Source: Mucilaginibacter pedocola
GTDB lineage: Bacteria > Bacteroidota > Bacteroidia > Sphingobacteriales > Sphingobacteriaceae
DNA: 64,000 nucleotides
Assembly (NCBI RefSeq): GCF_002013915.1
Contig: NZ_MBTF01000003.1
Coordinates: forward strand, 124,001-188,000
Reading direction: 5' to 3'
Part shown: positions 61,971-64,000 of the stretch, piece by piece
Numbering within the stretch: position 1 is the first letter of the stretch
Layout of the letters: each line of letters begins with the position of its first letter
Made by a program: the position numbers and the translations under genes
Notes under the pieces: generated by a model
Database searches by the model: none
Told to the model about the DNA's origin: nothing
Seen by the model: the letters and a program-made list of their open reading frames with translations, nothing else

Positions 61971-63140
61971 ATGAGCAAAAGAAAATTACGCATGGGCATG
62001 ATAGGCGGCGGTAAGGATGCCTTCATTGGCGCTATACACCGCATTGCCGCTAACATGGATGGCCAGATAGAACTGGTTGCCGGCGCGCTTAGCGTTAACC
62101 CCGAAGTAGCACAGGAAAGCGGCCGCATCCTTTTCCTGGATGAAGACCGTACCTACAACAGCTTTGCCGAGCTTTTTGAAGCAGAAGCAAAAATGCCCGA
62201 AGATAAACGCATGGATTTCGTGACCATCGTTACGCCAAACTTCGCACACTTTGCACCGGCAATGGCAGCTTTAGAGAACGGCTTTAACGTGGTGATAGAA
62301 AAACCCGTAACCTTTACCTTAGAAGAAGCTTTACAACTGAAAGCCAAAGTAGAAGAAACCGGCCTGATGCTGTTGCTTACCCATACCTATGCCGGTTACC
62401 CGATGGTAAAACAGGCAAGGCAAATGGTTAAAGATGGTGCTTTGGGTAAAGTGCGTAAAATATATGTTGAGTACATACAAGGCTGGTTGAGCCGCCTATC
62501 GGAGCGTGAAGGTAATGCACAGGCCTCATGGCGTACCGACCCGTCAAAATCGGGCAAGAGCGGTTGCATGGGCGATATTGGTACCCACGCTGCACACTTG
62601 GCCGAATATATTTCGGGCAAAAAAATTACCCAGCTGAATGCTTCATTAAACATTGTGGTAGATGGCCGTATGCTGGATGATGACGGCGCGGTGTTGCTGC
62701 GTTTTGAAGACGGCGTTACCGGTACCTTAACCGCATCGCAAATTGCTGCGGGCGAAGAGAATGCCCTGAAAATACGCGTATATGGCGAGAACGGCAGCCT
62801 GGAATGGCGCCAGGAAGAGCCAAACACCCTGAACGTAAAATGGCTGGATAAACCTGCCGAAGTATTACGCGCAGGTGCCGGTTATACCGACAGGCTTTCG
62901 AGCTATGCTACCAGCAACTGCCGCACACCGGGAGGCCACCCCGAAGGTTACCTGGAAGCATTTGGTAACCTGTACCGCAACTTCGCTTTGGCACTGAGTG
63001 CTAAAATAGAAGGCGCAGAGCCACAGTCCGAATGGCTGGATTTTCCGTCTATCGATGATGGTATCCGCGGTATGGCATTCATCAACAACGTGGTGGCATC
63101 AAACACCAGCGAGCAAAAATGGACCGATTACGTTATCTAA
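61971..63140 (+). CDS. Gfo/Idh/MocA family oxidoreductase
   Basis: A 389-residue cytoplasmic oxidoreductase starting MSKRKLRMGMIGGGKDAF, with the Rossmann GGGKDA motif, the catalytic-type EKPVTF, and C-terminal segments GDIGTHAAHLAEYISG and GHPEGYLEAFGNLYRNF. An upstream in-frame start at 61917 is possible but lies in the intergenic region. Unlike the copy at 59684 it has no Tat signal, so it probably works on imported intermediates. It is followed after 9 bp by a TIM-barrel gene. Confidence 0.9.
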   Translation: MSKRKLRMGMIGGGKDAFIGAIHRIAANMDGQIELVAGALSVNPEVAQESGRILFLDEDRTYNSFAELFEAEAKMPEDKRMDFVTIVTPNFAHFAPAMAALENGFNVVIEKPVTFTLEEALQLKAKVEETGLMLLLTHTYAGYPMVKQARQMVKDGALGKVRKIYVEYIQGWLSRLSEREGNAQASWRTDPSKSGKSGCMGDIGTHAAHLAEYISGKKITQLNASLNIVVDGRMLDDDGAVLLRFEDGVTGTLTASQIAAGEENALKIRVYGENGSLEWRQEEPNTLNVKWLDKPAEVLRAGAGYTDRLSSYATSNCRTPGGHPEGYLEAFGNLYRNFALALSAKIEGAEPQSEWLDFPSIDDGIRGMAFINNVVASNTSEQKWTDYVI

Positions 63141-63149
63141 ACTAAAAAC

Positions 63150-64000
63150 ATGAATACTATAAAAGGGCCGGCAATATTTTTAGCGCAGTTTATAGGCAAC
63201 GAAGCGCCTTTTAACGATTTAAGCTCCATCTGTAAATGGGCGGCGGGGCTTGGTTATAAAGGTGTGCAGTTACCAACTAACGATGCGCGCTTCATCGACC
63301 TGCAAAAAGCAGCCGAAAGCAAAACTTACGCCGACGAAATAAAAGGCATTGTAAACGCAGCCGGTTTAGAAATTACCGAACTATCAACCCACTTACAGGG
63401 CCAGTTAGTAGCCGTTAACCCGGCTTATGATTCGCTATTCGACGCTTTTGCGCCGGATGCCGTGAAGAATAACCCTGCCGAGCGCCAAAAGTGGGCCGTA
63501 CAGCAACTGAAGTATGCTGCTAAAGCATCACAAAATTTAGGCCTGAACGCGCACGTTACTTTCAGCGGCGCGCTCATCTGGCAAACCGTTTACCCATGGC
63601 CACAGCGCCCTGCAGGTTTGGTAGATACTGCCTTTACCGAACTGGCGAAACGCTGGGAGCCTATCCTGAACGTTTTCGACGAGAACGGTATCGACCTTTG
63701 CTACGAGATACACCCCGGCGAGGACCTGCACGATGGTATCACTTACGAGATGTTCTTGGAAAAAGTGAACAATCACAAACGTGCTAACCTGCTGTACGAT
63801 CCATCGCACTTTGTGTTGCAAGCGCTTGATTACCTCGAGTACATCGACATTTACCACGAGCGCATCAAGATGTTCCACGTTAAGGATGCCGAGTTTAACC
63901 CTACCGGCAGGCAGGGCGTTTACGGCGGCTACCAGGACTGGATAAACCGTGCGGGCCGTTTCCGCTCATTGGGCGACGGGCAGGTGGACTTTAAATCGAT
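63150..64000 (+). CDS. TIM-barrel sugar isomerase/epimerase, cut by window edge
   Basis: The first 283 residues start MNTIKGPAIFLAQFIGNEAP and are in frame to the right edge with no stop codon, so the gene is incomplete. It has GYKGVQLPTNDARFIDL, CYEIHPGEDLHDGITYE, LLYDPSHFVLQALDYLEY and FHVKDAEFNP, the isomerase/AP-endonuclease-2 metal pattern. It directly follows the cytoplasmic Gfo/Idh/MocA gene, so the pair likely acts in one catabolic route. Confidence 0.87.
   Translation, partial: MNTIKGPAIFLAQFIGNEAPFNDLSSICKWAAGLGYKGVQLPTNDARFIDLQKAAESKTYADEIKGIVNAAGLEITELSTHLQGQLVAVNPAYDSLFDAFAPDAVKNNPAERQKWAVQQLKYAAKASQNLGLNAHVTFSGALIWQTVYPWPQRPAGLVDTAFTELAKRWEPILNVFDENGIDLCYEIHPGEDLHDGITYEMFLEKVNNHKRANLLYDPSHFVLQALDYLEYIDIYHERIKMFHVKDAEFNPTGRQGVYGGYQDWINRAGRFRSLGDGQVDFKS

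Noticed and set aside
1-64000. tRNA or rRNA genes
   Set aside because: No cloverleaf-like segment or rRNA motif was recognised by eye. A tRNA-search program would be needed to be sure.

Overview
The window is chromosomal DNA of a Bacteroidetes bacterium, most likely Sphingobacteriaceae and close to Mucilaginibacter or Pedobacter. This is inferred from gene content: an OMP/TonB-type barrel protein, TonB-like energy transducers, a fused hisIE, a fused hisB, the ferredoxin/acyl-CoA reductase pair, and Tat-exported sugar oxidoreductases. It also rests on promoter -7 boxes of the form TAnnTTTG and on the lack of Shine-Dalgarno sites. No rRNA, tRNA, transposase, phage gene or CRISPR array was seen.

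Layout. 1-5.4 kb: dnaJ (cut by the left edge) and grpE, ftsE, a LuxC-type acyl-CoA reductase divergent from a ferredoxin, and an NlpC/P60 peptidase. 5.5-14.5 kb: a WD40 protein, then the complete histidine operon on the minus strand in the order hisG-D-C-B-H-A-F-IE. It is preceded by an unlisted 20-codon leader ORF with six His codons and a good Bacteroidetes promoter. 14.9-23.5 kb: a GT-C type membrane protein, a GmhB-like phosphatase, and the gltB-gltD operon. 23.6-35.7 kb: mixed housekeeping and stress genes (YdeI-like, TrmH-type methylase, galK, YciI, VOC, aldo/keto reductase, a large MG2/plug surface protein, CYTH, GNAT, a lipoprotein).

35.8-37.7 kb holds the most unusual locus. Six tandem paralogous genes encode tiny secreted proteins. 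Each consists of a signal peptide, a short linker and three exact copies of the nonapeptide TKKDIGQAD, ending at the stop codon. Two further small lipoprotein genes just upstream, each under 50 codons, end in KDIGTAD and KDIATAD. All eight are collinear and may share one promoter. Divergent from them lies a gene for an exported TPR domain, a membrane segment and a histidine-kinase dimerisation domain with no ATPase domain, followed by an XRE regulator. A secreted-peptide system with a TPR receptor is a plausible but unproven reading.

40.5-52.5 kb: a UvrD/PcrA helicase, membrane and TonB-like proteins, a YyaL-type protein, a SlyD-type FKBP, an outer-membrane barrel protein and an acyl-CoA desaturase. 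52.9-64.0 kb: a plus-strand sugar-oxidation cluster. It has two GMC oxidoreductases carrying a C-x5-C-x3-C iron-sulfur motif, two Tat-type gluconate-2-dehydrogenase subunit-3 partners, two Gfo/Idh/MocA proteins and two TIM-barrel isomerase-like proteins (the last cut by the right edge).

Intergenic spaces are packed with at least nine families of interspersed inverted repeats. Many begin right at stop codons, including most junctions inside the his operon. One convergent gap holds four tandem copies of a 103-bp unit.
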